DNA of 64,000 bases, from the NCBI RefSeq assembly GCF_019977735.1, contig NZ_AP025018.1, positions 4,402,001 to 4,466,000 of the forward strand, read 5' to 3'. Below the pieces are notes generated by a model. The model was not told where the DNA came from and did no database searches. It worked only from the letters and a program-made list of their open reading frames with translations. Made by a program: the position numbers and the translations under genes. This document shows, piece by piece, positions 18,777-27,365 of the stretch (positions within the stretch are counted from its first letter, which is position 1; every line of letters begins with the position of its first letter). The stretch is from Calothrix sp. PCC 7716 (lineage in GTDB: Bacteria; Cyanobacteriota; Cyanobacteriia; Cyanobacteriales; Nostocaceae).

Positions 18777-19298
18777 CTATGCTGTTGGTTTTGCTAATAA
18801 AGCAAATTTATCCTCAAAAATTTCAATTGCCATGCTTGAGTCATCGCGACTAGCTAAAGAGCGTTTGGCTTGTCCAATGTACAAAGGTATTGAAACACCT
18901 GGTTCTGGGTGAATTACGGTACGTGCGCGGATTAACATGAGATTATTAGTACCAGCACCGAGGCGCCCAGCGGAGTACAAATCACTTGCAGCTTGACGAA
19001 GAGTGGCATCAAGTTGGGTTTGGGTGATATCGTTCTTAAGTGAAATTACGGTTTGTGTCGCTCCATTATCGTAGACTAAGTTGTAGCGAACGGCGCCGGG
19101 AATTACTGTTCGTGTTAGTGGCGCCAGTGATAAGGCAAACAAACCTCCTGTAACGACTAACATAAACCCAGTTGTACCCACAAGTCGAAAGCGAATACCC
19201 CATTTAAAAACAAAAGCTAAAATTGCTATAGCGGCTAAAGCTAAAGTCGCAATTCCCGACCACTGAGTATATTGGAGAAATTCTGGTTGGATATTCAT
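18777..19298 (-). CDS. Ycf51 family protein
   Basis: Conserved protein of cyanobacteria and some plastids with unknown function. Two N-terminal transmembrane helices (GIATLALAAIAILAFVFKWG, then LVGTTGFMLVVTGGLFALSL) anchor a soluble C-terminal domain of about 110 residues facing one side of the membrane. The start is placed at the ATG at 19298 (MNIQPEFLQYTQWSG), which matches the family. The frame is open 13 codons further upstream. It is probably monocistronic and diverges from the DUF2945 gene. Confidence 0.88.
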   Translation of the reverse strand: MNIQPEFLQYTQWSGIATLALAAIAILAFVFKWGIRFRLVGTTGFMLVVTGGLFALSLAPLTRTVIPGAVRYNLVYDNGATQTVISLKNDITQTQLDATLRQAASDLYSAGRLGAGTNNLMLIRARTVIHPEPGVSIPLYIGQAKRSLASRDDSSMAIEIFEDKFALLAKPTA

Positions 19299-19491
19299 AT
19301 AAGAAGTCGCACGTTGCCTTTTAAGTTTTATTAACAAATCTATATTTTACTGCGTAGGTGCAAATTTATTTTTATAAATATCCCCAAGCAGATAGATAAA
19401 ATAATTTATACCAAAGGCTGATTCATCAGGTTTGGGCAGCAAAGATAATAAGCGGGTATATGAGCAAGTAGAAAGCAAAAGGACAAAACCC

Positions 19492-19704
19492 GTGTCTGAA
19501 GAATTAAAAGCAGGTGACAAAGTTAAATGGAAGACTTCACGTGGAGAAACCGTAGGAGAAGTCGAAGAAAAACTTACCTCACCCACAGATATAAAAGGAC
19601 ATCACGTAGCAGCTTCTGAAGATAATCCTCAGTATTTAGTTAAAAGCGACAAAACTGGTAAAGAAGCAGCACACAAACCAGATTCACTCGAAAAAGTAGA
19701 TTAA
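19492..19704 (+). CDS. DUF2945 (HVA1-like) small protein
   Basis: 70-residue protein with the Tudor/SH3-like DUF2945 fold (GDKVKWKTSRGETVGEV, then KGHHVAAS, DNPQYLVKSD, and KPDSLEKV). The GTG at 19492 is chosen as the start. It gives MSEELKAGD and is preceded by AAGGA eight bases upstream. A TTG at 19432 would add an unlikely 20 residues. Relatives are found in stress and plant-associated bacteria; the biochemical role is unknown. It lies 16 nt upstream of the DUF3140 gene, a pairing seen in many bacteria. Confidence 0.8.
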   Translation: MSEELKAGDKVKWKTSRGETVGEVEEKLTSPTDIKGHHVAASEDNPQYLVKSDKTGKEAAHKPDSLEKVD

Positions 19705-19720
19705 TTACCAATAACAAACT

Positions 19721-20053
19721 ATGAGTAAAGAAGTAAAATCTGTAATTGAAGAATTTCGCACGTCAGTAAACATGAAACCAAAAGATTTGGAATCATGGTT
19801 AGATACGGAAGAATCAAAATCCGTAGGAATGACGAAAGACGGGGAAGACGAATCAGTTGGTCATAAATCTGGAAAGTATATTATCGAGTTACTGCAAAAA
19901 GACAAAGATGAATATACAGAGGACGATTTTGCCCACATGAAAAAAGTTGTTAGTTATATTCATCGTCACTCAGCACAAAAACCAGAGGGTGATATTGAAA
20001 ACACCCGCTGGTATTATTCCCTCAAAAACTGGGGATATGACGCAAGTAAATAG
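19721..20053 (+). CDS. DUF3140 family protein
   Basis: A 110-residue small acidic protein of the DUF3140 family. Conserved parts are EEFRTSVNMKPKDLESWL, SVGHKSGKYIIELL and YIHRHSAQKP, ending with TRWYYSLKNWGYD. DUF3140 proteins are suspected DNA-binding proteins and are usually paired with DUF2945, as here. The biochemical role is unknown. The stop is followed after 12 bases by a 28-bp palindrome, which may serve as the end of the transcript. Confidence 0.85.
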   Translation: MSKEVKSVIEEFRTSVNMKPKDLESWLDTEESKSVGMTKDGEDESVGHKSGKYIIELLQKDKDEYTEDDFAHMKKVVSYIHRHSAQKPEGDIENTRWYYSLKNWGYDASK

Positions 20054-20065
20054 ATTGATAACCTC

Positions 20066-20093
20066 GTAGAGACGTTACATGTAACGTCTCTAC
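20066..20093. repeat. 28-bp GTAGAGAC palindrome between convergent genes
   Basis: A perfect palindrome with ends GTAGAGAC/GTCTCTAC and core GTTACATGTAAC. It fills the 42-base gap between the DUF3140 stop and the ComFB-like stop and can act as a hairpin in both directions. Confidence 0.85.
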
Positions 20094-20095
20094 AT

Positions 20096-20443
20096 TTATC
20101 CGAACCAGTGTGAAGGTTCACAATTTGGTTGAACTGTATCATTAAACAATCTGCTAATCCATTCAGATTTTTGTTCCATAATCGAACAAATTCCTTGGTG
20201 AATTATACTTTGCACGTGCAACTTTGCTTGCAAGGGGTTACGTGGTAACTTATAATTGATTCCACAAGCTGTATCAAAATCGCTATCTAAGCAAGGAATC
20301 TGCGCCGCTACATAATCAATTAAGTCTTGACGAATGTCAGGAATTGCAAATACTTGTTGATAAGGAGTGTAAGGATATGTATCTAATACCTTTTGTATTT
20401 CTCCAACAACTGATTGCAATGTTAATTTAACAGCAGTTTCCAT
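20096..20443 (-). CDS. ComFB-like protein
   Basis: 115-residue helical protein of the late-competence ComFB family, recently linked in cyanobacteria to binding of cyclic dinucleotides. Recognised from ETAVKLTLQSVVGEIQKVL, DIRQDLIDYVAAQIP, and NPLQAKLHVQSIIHQGI. The ATG at 20443 is preceded by AGGGAG about ten bases upstream. The ATG 20 codons earlier (20503) lacks such a site. It lies alone, facing a long AT-rich upstream region. A diadenylate cyclase is also encoded in this window at 44900, so cyclic-di-AMP signalling exists in the cell. A direct link is not shown. Confidence 0.8.
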   Translation of the reverse strand: METAVKLTLQSVVGEIQKVLDTYPYTPYQQVFAIPDIRQDLIDYVAAQIPCLDSDFDTACGINYKLPRNPLQAKLHVQSIIHQGICSIMEQKSEWISRLFNDTVQPNCEPSHWFG

Positions 20444-21023
20444 ATTTATACTCCCTTGATTATTTGAAACATGAGTAAGTTTACAGTTGTTGTAAGCAAA
20501 CAAATTTTGCTCAAGTGAGTTTTTTAATTTATCAAACTACTTGAGTTATATTTTGCTTCTTAAACAAAAGTTCATCTTTAGTAAACAAATTTTTACTAAT
20601 CAACATAAGTCTGCTGACATCCGAATTTCGTAAGCAGCCTTATCTTAATTATTTAGATTTTCTGACTTTTCGCGCAAAAAATACACAAAACTCATTGTGA
20701 ACATTTTGGGCGCCATACCTTAATAATAAATATATTATTAAGAATTAGCTTCTTTACTTACCAATTACAGTTACTAACTCTTATTGCCGTATCTTTACCA
20801 CTATGTATTAATCAATACAAATTATCTTGCAAAAAGATCGTTATATAGTAAATATACAAACAAGTGTAATTAAGTATTTGGTATCAAAACTTACGACTCA
20901 TCTATTCTATGAAACTATTTTCTGGATAGGTAGTGTAATTATTTTTTTTAATTATTTCTTAAGATTTTGATTAATTTACGTATATATACTTAATTAACAC
21001 GTAGGTGTAACCCAATATTAATA
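20444..21023. other. Long AT-rich intergenic region
   Basis: About 580 bases with no supported gene on either strand. Very AT-rich, with runs such as TTATTTTTTTTAATTATTTC near 20940. One GGCGCC site lies at about 20709. The promoter of the ComFB-like gene should be at its left end. No structured RNA or clear terminator was identified. Confidence 0.5.
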
Positions 21024-21048
21024 GTAAGGTGGGCATTGCCCACCCTAC
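21024..21048. repeat. GTGGGCATTGCCCAC palindrome
   Basis: GTAAGGTGGGCATTGCCCAC followed by CCTAC, a hairpin placed two bases from the stop of the oxidoreductase gene. Related copies are at 44127, 45871 and 62664, all directly beside gene ends. It is probably a dispersed repeat used as a 3' hairpin. Confidence 0.8.
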
Positions 21049-21050
21049 AC

Positions 21051-22085
21051 CTACAATTTCCAATCTTCGAGGGTGGTATTGGGTCGAAGTTGAGAGTTTA
21101 CAGCACGTGCTGCGCTGAGTCCAGAATCAACGGCGCCTGAAATTAAATTACCTCCACACCAATCACCGCAGCACACTAAGGGTTGTAAAGTTTCGGCAGT
21201 TAAAAAAGTTTCCTGTAAGGGGTGCTTGGGAAAAGCATAACGCCAACGATGAACTTGTAACCAATCAGGCTCGGCAAGCCAGTCAAACCCAACCGAGTTT
21301 GCGACAGCACGTAACATCTGTTGTCCTACAGGTTGTAAATCTTGAGTCTCTAAATTTTGTGCGGCAAAATCAGCGCTACTTTGAACTACAAAAACAGGTT
21401 GTGAGGGGTTAAGACGTTTAGTGCTATCGAAACCAATCCATCCTAGGATATTATCGTTCTCAAATGTTATGGCTTTCCATTGAGGAAGTGGTGTTGACGT
21501 AGCTGGATAGCCAGCCATGACGGTGATACTTGGGAAAAATTCAACCGAACGTAGTTTGTTAATAAATGTGGAATTAAGAATACTACCTTCGAGTGGTTCA
21601 AGTAGGGTTAAAGCTTGGGGAGCAGGAATTGCCGTAATAAGTACTTTAGTACTTATATGTTGATGTGATTCAAGAGTCAGGCGCCATTGATTATCATCAA
21701 AATTAACTTCAACAACACGCTGTTCAAGCATTACATCTAAACCTTGTGCCAGAAACTTAGCTATAGAACTCATTCCATTCGGACTTACATACCTCGGTTG
21801 CATCGAAGACACAATATTCTGTGTCTTTTCCATAAAAGTACCGTTCCAAACTTGAAGAATGTTACGTTGTATTAATAACTCAACTAACTGAGTCATTAAT
21901 TTACCTTTGGGCTTGAGGTAACATGCACCGTGGTCAGCACAAGTACCATGTAAGCGACGAGTTGCGACTCTGCCACCAAAACCACGCGATTTTTCAACTA
22001 CTAACACCGAATAACCAGCTTGGGTTAACTGCTGCGCGCAAACTAAACCAGCCATTCCGGCGCCTATTATTACAACATCTGTCAT
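21051..22085 (-). CDS. NAD(P)/FAD-dependent oxidoreductase, renalase-like
   Basis: 344-residue flavoprotein of the amine-oxidase/renalase-like group. The FAD-binding Rossmann motif is at the N-terminus (VVIIGAGMAGLVCAQQL), with the following acidic end VVEKSRGFGGRVATRR. The C-terminal flavin motif is LVCCGDWCGGNLISGAVDSG. Relatives oxidise small reduced metabolites, but the substrate is unknown. It stands alone, divergent from the YaaW-like gene. Confidence 0.87.
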   Translation of the reverse strand: MTDVVIIGAGMAGLVCAQQLTQAGYSVLVVEKSRGFGGRVATRRLHGTCADHGACYLKPKGKLMTQLVELLIQRNILQVWNGTFMEKTQNIVSSMQPRYVSPNGMSSIAKFLAQGLDVMLEQRVVEVNFDDNQWRLTLESHQHISTKVLITAIPAPQALTLLEPLEGSILNSTFINKLRSVEFFPSITVMAGYPATSTPLPQWKAITFENDNILGWIGFDSTKRLNPSQPVFVVQSSADFAAQNLETQDLQPVGQQMLRAVANSVGFDWLAEPDWLQVHRWRYAFPKHPLQETFLTAETLQPLVCCGDWCGGNLISGAVDSGLSAARAVNSQLRPNTTLEDWKL

Positions 22086-22222
22086 TGGTTAGTGGTAAAT
22101 GGTTAACGTATAAGTGGTCAATAATGAATTAGCTGTTAGCTACTACTATTACCATTGACCACAAAAAGCTGATAGTAGAATAGGGAACAGAGAACAAGCT
22201 GCGCGATTTGGAGGAAGGGAAA

Positions 22223-23071
22223 TTGGATGAACTGAGGGAAGCCTTGGAACTGGCAACAGAGGATGAATTAAAGGATTTAACAGCAATCTTGTTTAGTCGT
22301 AAATTCAACCCCCTCGATTACGTACAGACACCCGAACCAATCGAAGTGCAAAGCCAAAGCCGTGAAGCTTGGCTATCGGCGCTAGAAGAACGCTTTCGGT
22401 ATTTAGCCGCCGATGGTATTACGGTTTTACGGGGACGCACCAATCAAGTTACCTACCGACAAGCCCTAATTCAGGTTTGTAAGTATTTAAAAGTAACTTA
22501 TTCAGATGATTTGGCGACAGTTGATTTAGAAGCTGAACTTTTTCTACATTTATTAGGGCGCGTTTGGCGAAAATTACCCCCTGCGGAAAAACAAAAGTTA
22601 ACCGAGCGAGTACAAGCGCAGCTAGCAAAATCGATATCCACAAACGAACCACTACCTTTATTATTGCAACCCGACCCACTCGGACTGCTATTTAAAGGAG
22701 GTAGTGCGCTGGCTTTAACTTCGGTAGTGCAACCGCTGTTACTCAGACAAATCGCGCGTCAATTTGCTACGCATTTCGCAGCGTATCAAATGGCACGTCA
22801 AGCTGCAATTCAAGGAGGAAAAATAGCAGCCGACCAATTCCAAAATTACGTGGGTTTACAGATGGCACGTCAAGGAATGGCAGTAAATGCAGCACGATAC
22901 GGCGCCGCGCGTACAGTGTTTGCCTTTATTGGTCCAATGATGTGGACATGGTTTCTTGCTGATTTAGGGTGGCGTGCGATAGCAACAAATTACGGTCGGA
23001 TAATCCCCACGATTTTTACAATCGCACAAATTCGTCTAACTCGTGGCGAAGAATGTTGGGAACCCGCTTGA
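22223..23071 (+). CDS. YaaW/UPF0174-like protein
   Basis: About 282 residues, with two regions. Residues 1-150 are helical and charged (LREALELATEDELKDL at the start), and the C-terminal part is hydrophobic with a predicted membrane segment (TVFAFIGPMMWTWFLADLGW). This pattern matches the YaaW family, of unknown function. The start is the TTG at 22223 because GGAGG lies at 22210-22214, eight bases upstream. A TTG at 22208 would overlap this site. It is followed by a spacer with TTAGTCA heptamers and then the O-antigen-ligase-like gene. Confidence 0.72.
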   Translation: MDELREALELATEDELKDLTAILFSRKFNPLDYVQTPEPIEVQSQSREAWLSALEERFRYLAADGITVLRGRTNQVTYRQALIQVCKYLKVTYSDDLATVDLEAELFLHLLGRVWRKLPPAEKQKLTERVQAQLAKSISTNEPLPLLLQPDPLGLLFKGGSALALTSVVQPLLLRQIARQFATHFAAYQMARQAAIQGGKIAADQFQNYVGLQMARQGMAVNAARYGAARTVFAFIGPMMWTWFLADLGWRAIATNYGRIIPTIFTIAQIRLTRGEECWEPA

Positions 23072-23205
23072 CTTTAATGTCATTAGTCATTAGTCATAAG
23101 TTTAAAGTTTAAAAGTTATTAGTCATTTGTCGTGAGTCCTTCGTCATTAGACCCAGGACGAGCGGGCAAAAGACCAAAAACAATTAGCAATAGTACTTTT
23201 GACAA

Positions 23206-24516
23206 ATGACTAAACACGGTTCACAGCATCCAGATTCAAAATTACAACTACCTTGGAATTTCGCCCAAGTTGGAGTCTTGATTTTTCCTCTAATGCCAGT
23301 ATTGGGGGTGATTAACTTAAGCTTGGCACTACTTATTACTTGGTGGTTTAAGTACAAAACTATTATCCGGCGCCCTATCAATCAGGGATTTGGCATTTTT
23401 AGCTTAGTGCTTATTATTACAACATTTTTTGCACAGGAAAAAATACCCGCACTGCTGGGATTACCAAATTTTGTACCTTTCATTTTATTATTTTGTGCCT
23501 TTGATACTTTAATTCAAACAACAGCCCAACTACGGCGCCTTGCTTGGATAATGGTAATCACTTCTATACCAGTGGCATTACTTGGTTTAGGACAAATGTT
23601 CTTAGGCTTAAAAACTCCGGAATTAATCTTTAATATATTTGGTTGGACAATTACACCTGGTGGAAACCCTCTAGGTCGCATGTCTTCTGTATTTATGTAC
23701 GCGAATATCCTAGCTGGGTATTTGGTAATAGTTTTTATTCTCGCATCTGGATTGTGGTTAGAAAAGATAGCGGAAAAGAAACGTCTTTCATTCGTAGAGA
23801 CCGAATTAATTCGGTCTCTACTCTTTCTGACAGTTGCTGTGCTTCTCAATTTTGCCGCACTGATATTAACTAATTCTCGTAACGCTTGGTTAATAGCAAT
23901 TTTAGCTTGTGTTGCCTATGCAGTTTTCAAAGGATGGCGCCTTATAGTTGGTTTTTTTGGCGCCGTTACAGCTAGTGTACTTTTAGCAGCATTCGCACCG
24001 GCATCTATCGCTGGAATATTTCGTACTTTCGTTCCAAAATTCTTTTGGGCACGTTTAAACGACCAAATGTTTCCTGACCGACCATTAGAACTAATGCGAA
24101 CAACACAATGGCAGTTTGCGTGGTCAATGGCACAACAGCGTCCTTTAACAGGTTGGGGACTAAGAAATTTCACCCCACTATACCAAGAAAAAATGCATAT
24201 TTGGTTAGGACATCCCCACAACTTCTTTTTGATGCTATCCGCAGAAATAGGAATACCAAACACACTATTATTTATTGCTTTAATTATCTCGATTCTATTT
24301 TCCAGTATGCAAGTACTACAAAAATCAATATGTTCAGAACAAGACAAACTAATCTTCTTCAGCTATTTTCTGATTGTCATTGCTTGGGTAATTTTTAACA
24401 CAGTAGACGTAAGTTTATTTGACATACGACTCAATGCACTTTCATGGCTGTTACTAGGCGCCGTCTCAGGAGTATCTTACCGCTATAATCACGTTAAACA
24501 AGAATTAGACACGTAA
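23206..24516 (+). CDS. O-antigen ligase-like membrane protein (Wzy_C)
   Basis: 436-residue polytopic membrane protein with about ten hydrophobic segments and the Wzy_C signature RPLTGWGLRNFTPLY then HPHNFFLMLSAEIGIP. Such proteins ligate or polymerise surface polysaccharide. IctB of cyanobacteria belongs to the same fold, but this sequence does not show IctB-specific blocks. Residues 196-205 (FVETELIRSL) between two membrane segments are encoded by a 28-bp palindrome at 23794-23821, an inserted repeat that keeps the frame. The start ATG at 23206 is the first in frame. Confidence 0.85.
   Translation: MTKHGSQHPDSKLQLPWNFAQVGVLIFPLMPVLGVINLSLALLITWWFKYKTIIRRPINQGFGIFSLVLIITTFFAQEKIPALLGLPNFVPFILLFCAFDTLIQTTAQLRRLAWIMVITSIPVALLGLGQMFLGLKTPELIFNIFGWTITPGGNPLGRMSSVFMYANILAGYLVIVFILASGLWLEKIAEKKRLSFVETELIRSLLFLTVAVLLNFAALILTNSRNAWLIAILACVAYAVFKGWRLIVGFFGAVTASVLLAAFAPASIAGIFRTFVPKFFWARLNDQMFPDRPLELMRTTQWQFAWSMAQQRPLTGWGLRNFTPLYQEKMHIWLGHPHNFFLMLSAEIGIPNTLLFIALIISILFSSMQVLQKSICSEQDKLIFFSYFLIVIAWVIFNTVDVSLFDIRLNALSWLLLGAVSGVSYRYNHVKQELDT
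23794..23821. repeat. 28-bp GTAGAGAC palindrome within O-antigen ligase gene
   Basis: Perfect 14+14 palindrome with ends GTAGAGAC/GTCTCTAC and core CGAATTAATTCG. It is read in a different phase from the copy inside the mannosidase gene, so no conserved peptide is produced. Confidence 0.85.
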
Positions 24517-24848
24517 TACTAACTTTTCCCTTTCCTCAACAAAAATCAGTGTATATACCACTGTCATATAAGTTTACACGTTAATAAAATTACTAGTATT
24601 CACATCTATGACTGTGATGTGGCTAACGTGGAATTAGTCACTGTTGCTGATTGTTGGGAAGGTGTAGGTAATCCCTGTTATGGGTTTCCCTGCATAACAG
24701 GGCATCTTAATAAGGTGCCCTTTATTTTAATAAACACAGAAACCTGGTTTCTCAAACACTGAACACAACAATCTTCAACCTTAACCAAAAGAAACCAGGT
24801 TTCTCGGAATCACGCAAAATTTTAAATCCATCAATAAAACAACTTTTT
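24517..24848. other. Intergenic region with hairpins and palindromes
   Basis: 332 bases without a supported gene. It holds the overlapping hairpins at 24673-24728 (listed separately). It also holds two copies of the 15-bp palindrome AGAAACCWGGTTTCT at 24738-24752 and 24790-24804, 37 bases apart, which could pair with each other. The promoter of the secreted-protein gene at 24849 must lie here. Confidence 0.6.
24673..24728 (+). terminator. Overlapping hairpins resembling an attenuator or sRNA terminator
   Basis: CCCTGTTATG (24673-24682) can pair with CATAACAGGG (24693-24702). GGGCATCT (24700-24707) can pair with AGGTGCCC (24713-24720), directly followed by TTTATTTT. The two stems share the GGG at 24700-24702 and exclude one another in part, as in an attenuator. 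The downstream gene starts 120 bases later at 24849. It could equally be the end of a small RNA encoded in 24560-24728. No known riboswitch consensus was recognised upstream. Confidence 0.55.
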
Positions 24849-25220
24849 ATGAACACATATTCAAAACTAGTAATATACCTACTTAGTATAATTACCTGGA
24901 ATCTCCTATCCCTACCAGCAAAAGCCTCAGTAGTATGTAAAAGCGGCACAATTACTAATCACCCAAACGGACAACTAAACAACTGTATTCTTGCAAAAGA
25001 CCTAACCGTGCAAATCGTAGTAAACAACGTTTCCGCAACAGTTCCTTGCAAAGCAAACGATTACGTAACCTTCACCGACAAAAGCATGTTTCAAAACTGT
25101 AGACTATCACAAAAAATGCAAATTATACAAGGTAACTCAGCCGGAACATGTGACAAAGATATGATGGTTCACATATCAACACAAGCAGACGAAAAACAAT
25201 ATCTTAGTTGCCGCTTTTAA
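24849..25220 (+). CDS. Small secreted cysteine-rich protein
   Basis: 123 residues with a typical signal peptide (hydrophobic core KLVIYLLSIITWNLLSLP, cleavage after AKA near residue 26). The mature part of about 97 residues carries six cysteines (in VVCKSG, NNCIL, VPCKAN, QNCRL, GTCDK, LSCRF), enough for three disulfides in the periplasm or outside. No family is recognised. It is preceded by the hairpin region at 24673-24728, which could regulate it. Monocistronic. Confidence 0.7.
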   Translation: MNTYSKLVIYLLSIITWNLLSLPAKASVVCKSGTITNHPNGQLNNCILAKDLTVQIVVNNVSATVPCKANDYVTFTDKSMFQNCRLSQKMQIIQGNSAGTCDKDMMVHISTQADEKQYLSCRF

Positions 25221-25282
25221 TTTTATTTTTCCCTAACCCATCTCCGGCGCCAAGAGGGCTTATTTTCTAAATTAAAAAACAC

Positions 25283-25651
25283 TTAACCTAGAGTCAATAA
25301 CTTTATTTCATAATTTACAGCTAACGGTAATATAGTTAGCCATTGTAGTCCTAGTATCGATTCTGTTATTTCATCTCCAGCCAAAACAGGAATTATATAC
25401 TCTTGTTCATCAAGCATAACTTTCCCTTCATAAATATCAAATAAATTTTCGCCCCAAGACAAGCGCATGACGCTATTTCGTTGAATTATATTCCACCCTA
25501 AAGCGTCTACATCTTGAGTATCAAGGGCTAGCCAACCAGTTGTAAACCCTGTATCAAGTAAAACTTCTATAGGGAATTGCTCTCCATCAACAGTTATCAA
25601 ATCAATATCAAAGAACAATTCCCCTGTATCACCAAAGCGACCAACAATCAT
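25283..25651 (-). CDS. Retropepsin-like clan AA aspartic protease domain protein
   Basis: 122-residue single-domain protein with the aspartic protease signature VLLDTGFTTGW (Asp33-Thr-Gly) and the hydrophobic C-terminal block ILGLQWLTILPLAV, like retroviral-type proteases that act as dimers. Such small proteins are common in cyanobacteria, usually behind a small partner gene. Here the start ATG overlaps the stop of the partner at 25648-25977 in an ATGA arrangement. A paralogous pair is at 31710-32344. Target and function are unknown; catalytic competence is inferred from DTG only. Confidence 0.8.
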   Translation of the reverse strand: MIVGRFGDTGELFFDIDLITVDGEQFPIEVLLDTGFTTGWLALDTQDVDALGWNIIQRNSVMRLSWGENLFDIYEGKVMLDEQEYIIPVLAGDEITESILGLQWLTILPLAVNYEIKLLTLG

Positions 25652-25977
25652 ATCCTACCGCAAGTCCCTGTCTCATTAAGACGAAAAGTTACAAGCCAAC
25701 CGCTAGGATATTTCTGGCGCGCTTTTGTTTCAGCTGCTTGCTCCAAGGGGTCAATAAAATAGTCTCCGCTCGAAGGTTCAATAATAATGAACCAATTGTA
25801 ATGGCTATCAATTAATTGCGGGCAAACTTGGTCAAAAAAGATTTTAGCTTTATTGTATCGTGCGTCACGTTCAGCTTTTCGTCTAGCTAACTCTTCTGGT
25901 GGAGTTGTAAACTCAGGAAATATTCTGCCTTGACGATGAGGGCGCCTCGGATGACGGATTGGCTTTACTTCTGTCAT
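25648..25977 (-). CDS. Small partner protein of retropepsin-like gene
   Basis: 109 residues. The N-terminal 40 are basic and proline-rich (PIRHPRRPHRQGRIFPEF), and the C-terminal 50 form a small domain (WFIIIEPSSGDYFID, then ARQKYPSGWLVTFRLN). The C-terminal domain aligns by eye with the 31710-31982 protein: MIIIDVATGNYEV, then NEKNPNARLFGIRIG. Both are the first gene of an ATGA-coupled pair with a retropepsin-like gene. Function unknown. The organisation resembles toxin-antitoxin or substrate-protease pairs, which is inference. Confidence 0.7.
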   Translation of the reverse strand: MTEVKPIRHPRRPHRQGRIFPEFTTPPEELARRKAERDARYNKAKIFFDQVCPQLIDSHYNWFIIIEPSSGDYFIDPLEQAAETKARQKYPSGWLVTFRLNETGTCGRI

Positions 25978-26060
25978 GGTTTAATTACGCTACGGCTTTA
26001 TAACTACAATTATACAGATGTATTGGGAGCAACTTCTTCGGTAGAGCGTTAAATTTAACA

Positions 26061-27029
26061 GTGAAATCAGGTACATTGTTAAAAAGCGTGCAAAATGCAT
26101 TTAACGCGCGTACCACTAAATATTATTTCATTAATATGCCTGCTGATAGAGGATACTGGCTAAAAAGCGCACTACAAATTAAAGGTTCTGTTATCAGAGC
26201 AATACATAGACGAGTTATAGGTTGTGGGATTTTTGCCGTTTTCATTTCGGTACTTCATTATTACAAGTTGCCTGTATCACAACCTATATTAGGCAGTCTC
26301 ATACCGAGTATCGTTTTAGGTTTATTGCTTGTATTTCGTACCAATACTGCATACGAACGCTTTTGGGAAGGTCGAAAGTGTTGGGGGTCTATGGTTAATA
26401 ATGTCCGAAACCTAGCGCGGCAAATATGGGTTTCGGTAAATGAAGTTGAATACGAAGATAGAAAAAGCAAAATTGCAACATTATATTTATTAGTAGCATT
26501 TGCGGTAGCGACAAAAATTCATTTGCGAGGAGAACAAGTCAATGCGGAGTTAGAAGAACTCATGCCTGAAACACGGTACGCAAAATTAACAATGATAAAT
26601 AATCCTCCTCTCGAAGTTGCCTTTTGGATAGGAGATTATTTACAGCATCAATACGACCGTAACTGTATTAACAGCTATCAACTTTCAGCAATGCAAGAAC
26701 TAGTTAACCAATTAGTTGATAACCTTGGCGCCTGTGAAAGAATATTAAGAACACCAATGCCATTAGCTTACGCAATACATCTTAAACAACTATTATTACT
26801 TTACTGCCTATCACTACCATTTCAAATGGTCGCCAGTTTAGGATGGTGGACGGGCTTTGTCTCAGCATTAATTAGCTTTACACTATTTGGTATAGAAGCA
26901 ATAGGTTTAGAAATAGAAAATCCCTTTGGCTACGACGCAAACGACTTACCCCTCGATACTATTTGCAACACCATAAAGCGCAATATCGACGACTTAATCA
27001 AATTAAAACCTAAAGTTCACGCTAATTAA
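26061..27029 (+). CDS. Bestrophin-family (YneE-like) ion channel
   Basis: 322-residue bestrophin/UPF0187 membrane protein, expected to form a pentameric ion channel. Characteristic parts are SIVLGLLLVFRTNTAYERFWEGRKCWGSMVN after the second membrane segment and the C-terminal IGLEIENPFGYDANDLPLD. The frame opens with GTG at 26061. An ATG at residue 26 (MPADRGYWL) could be the true start. Cyanobacterial homologues have been linked to anion or bicarbonate transport, but nothing here decides the ion. Confidence 0.88.
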   Translation: MKSGTLLKSVQNAFNARTTKYYFINMPADRGYWLKSALQIKGSVIRAIHRRVIGCGIFAVFISVLHYYKLPVSQPILGSLIPSIVLGLLLVFRTNTAYERFWEGRKCWGSMVNNVRNLARQIWVSVNEVEYEDRKSKIATLYLLVAFAVATKIHLRGEQVNAELEELMPETRYAKLTMINNPPLEVAFWIGDYLQHQYDRNCINSYQLSAMQELVNQLVDNLGACERILRTPMPLAYAIHLKQLLLLYCLSLPFQMVASLGWWTGFVSALISFTLFGIEAIGLEIENPFGYDANDLPLDTICNTIKRNIDDLIKLKPKVHAN

Positions 27030-27365
27030 CCATTGTAATGCTGAGAAACAAAGCATCTCCAACTGTCATGCTGAGGAACGTTAACGCAGTTTTCCCGAAG
27101 GGTAGCATCTCTAATATTGTCATATTTAAAATATGCAACCAATCATAATCGTATATCTATTTACCACAGAGACACAGAGTACACGGAGAGAAGATAAAAT
27201 TAACCACAAAGGCACAAAGGGCACAAAGAAAGAGGTAAAAAGAGAGGACACACCACAAATATTGACACAGACCACTAATTCATTCGTAAACTTATGTTAA
27301 ATTTCAAGCCAGATTGAATAATTCATGAGTACTATATAAGACTAATTATTCTAAACTAGATAATT
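27030..27365. other. Intergenic region of decayed dispersed repeats
   Basis: No gene is seen. The region carries two partial copies of a TGTCATGCTGAG...AGCATCTC repeat (about 27037-27120) and the ACCACAGAGACACAGAG element near 27163. An ACCACAAAGGCACAAAGGGC variant near 27203 follows. The CACAGAG element is the same one found inside the mannosidase gene. Confidence 0.65.

Noticed and set aside
23206-24516. IctB bicarbonate-related protein
   Set aside because: It shares the Wzy_C fold with IctB, but no IctB-specific block was recognised, so the general name is used.
24560-24728. Cobalamin riboswitch
   Set aside because: A GGGAAGGTG stretch is suggestive, but the B12-box and other conserved cobalamin elements are missing. 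Only the hairpins are reported.
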